Source: Lachnoclostridium sp. UBA7097 (GTDB taxonomy: Bacteria; Bacillota; Clostridia; Lachnospirales; Lachnospiraceae). Taken from it: a stretch of 16,337 nt of DNA. The stretch is from contig DKYP01000085.1 in the NCBI GenBank assembly GCA_002499945.1, positions 12,407-28,743 on the forward strand, written 5' to 3'. The notes under the pieces are model-generated. The model searched no databases and was not told the origin of the DNA. It worked only from the letters and a program-made list of their open reading frames with translations. This document shows, in pieces, positions 16,070 through 16,337 of this stretch (positions are counted from its first letter, which is position 1; the number at the start of each line of letters is the position of its first letter). Made by a program: the position numbers and the translations under genes.

Positions 16070-16098
16070 ATTATAACACTTTTCCGGTACATAAACAA
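16070..16098 (-). promoter_or_regulatory. Promoter of the lipoprotein operon
   Basis: On the minus strand, a perfect TATAAT (16070-16075) carries the extended element TG one base upstream. TTGTTT (16093-16098) stands 17 bp away as a partial -35 box. The AAGGAGG ribosome binding site follows at about 16050-16056. The spacing is ideal; the call is from consensus only. Confidence 0.65.
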
Positions 16099-16162
16099 TA
16101 CTTTTAATGCAGGCTGTTCTGGTGGGATAATGCAAGTATTGGGTTAATAAAGGAAAAGTTTT

Positions 16163-16250
16163 TAAATTTAGTAAGTGGCGGGCTGGCAATTCCAAAGTGT
16201 TCCATGAACAGCCCGCTTGCGCTTGGACGTCCCACGCAACGGTGCATAAA
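16163..16250 (+). repeat. Right copy of 87-88 bp inverted repeat
   Basis: This segment is the inverted partner of 9-95: 52 identical bases at 16180-16231, then 19 bases with two differences, and an inner arm TAAATTTAGTAA shared with the left copy. In this copy the stem is longer than in the left one: GCGGGCTG (16178-16185) pairs perfectly over 8 bp with CAGCCCGC (16209-16216). The TAAATTTA end faces the window interior in both copies. No open reading frame of note lies inside it. It sits about 65 bp upstream of the lipoprotein promoter. Confidence 0.85.
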
Positions 16251-16308
16251 GTCCTTATGCTTCAAAGAAAAACCTCTTTGAAGCATTTAATACAGGACTT
16301 AAGCACCG
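16240..16308. repeat. Large imperfect stem-loop at the right edge
   Basis: Three nested perfect arms form a 69-base structure. CGGTGC (16240-16245) pairs with GCACCG (16303-16308), AAGTCC (16249-16254) with GGACTT (16295-16300), and ATGCTTCAAAG (16257-16267) with CTTTGAAGCAT (16276-16286), around an 8-base loop. It overlaps the outer end of the right repeat, so it may belong to the same element. No T run follows on either strand. Confidence 0.7.
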
Positions 16309-16337
16309 GCGGCTCCGTACAGCTTGTTCATTGGAAG

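Noticed and set aside
14480..16195. Longer 571-residue form of the lipoprotein
   Set aside because: The extra 51 residues run through the promoter and into the repeat. The strong AAGGAGG site and the lipoprotein signal peptide mark the start at 16042.
1..16337. Whole window as a composite transposon or genomic island bounded by inverted repeats
   Set aside because: The interior holds essential housekeeping genes (dapF, murE, priA, def, ruvAB) with uniform base use, and no transposase or integrase. The repeats are short and intergenic.

Overview
The window looks like ordinary chromosomal DNA from a low-GC Clostridia member, most plausibly Lachnospiraceae. The evidence is the AT-rich codon use with many ATA and AAA codons, strong GGAGG-type ribosome binding sites, a meso-diaminopimelate-type MurE beside DapF, and a CgeB-like protein near the cell-wall genes. 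The species cannot be named from the sequence. No tRNA, rRNA, CRISPR array, phage gene or transposase is visible, and no gap between genes exceeds about 300 bases.

Layout from left to right. (1) Positions 1-134 hold one copy of an 87-88 bp repeat. (2) Positions 135-5254, minus strand, hold a tight operon transcribed dapF, murE, priA, def: meso-DAP formation, its addition to the peptidoglycan precursor, replication restart, and N-terminal deformylation. (3) A CgeB-like glycosyltransferase-type gene lies on the plus strand at 5468-6652, divergent from dapF. Its terminator runs into the 3' end of ruvB. (4) Positions 6666-8589, minus strand, hold a small zinc-ribbon/HTH protein gene, ruvA and ruvB (Holliday-junction branch migration). 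(5) A cardiolipin synthase (minus) and a YprB/MrfB-like DEDD exonuclease (plus) diverge from a 116-146 bp gap containing what looks like two promoters sharing one palindromic -35 box. (6) Positions 11701-16042, minus strand, hold a second tight operon: a lipoprotein with an Ig-like C-terminus, an SseB-like protein, a histidine phosphatase and a CE2-like SGNH esterase. (7) Positions 16043-16337 hold the promoter of that operon, an inverted copy of the left repeat and a large stem-loop.

The least ordinary feature is the pair of inverted repeats at the two extreme edges, with 52 bp identical. The flanked DNA is housekeeping, so this is probably not a transposon. The simplest reading is a dispersed repeat at which an assembled contig ended; a 16 kb invertible segment is the alternative. 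I found no convincing new multi-gene system. The most useful leads are the repeat family, the shared -35 box, the zinc-ribbon protein coupled to ruvA, and the lipoprotein/SseB/phosphatase/esterase operon of unknown purpose.
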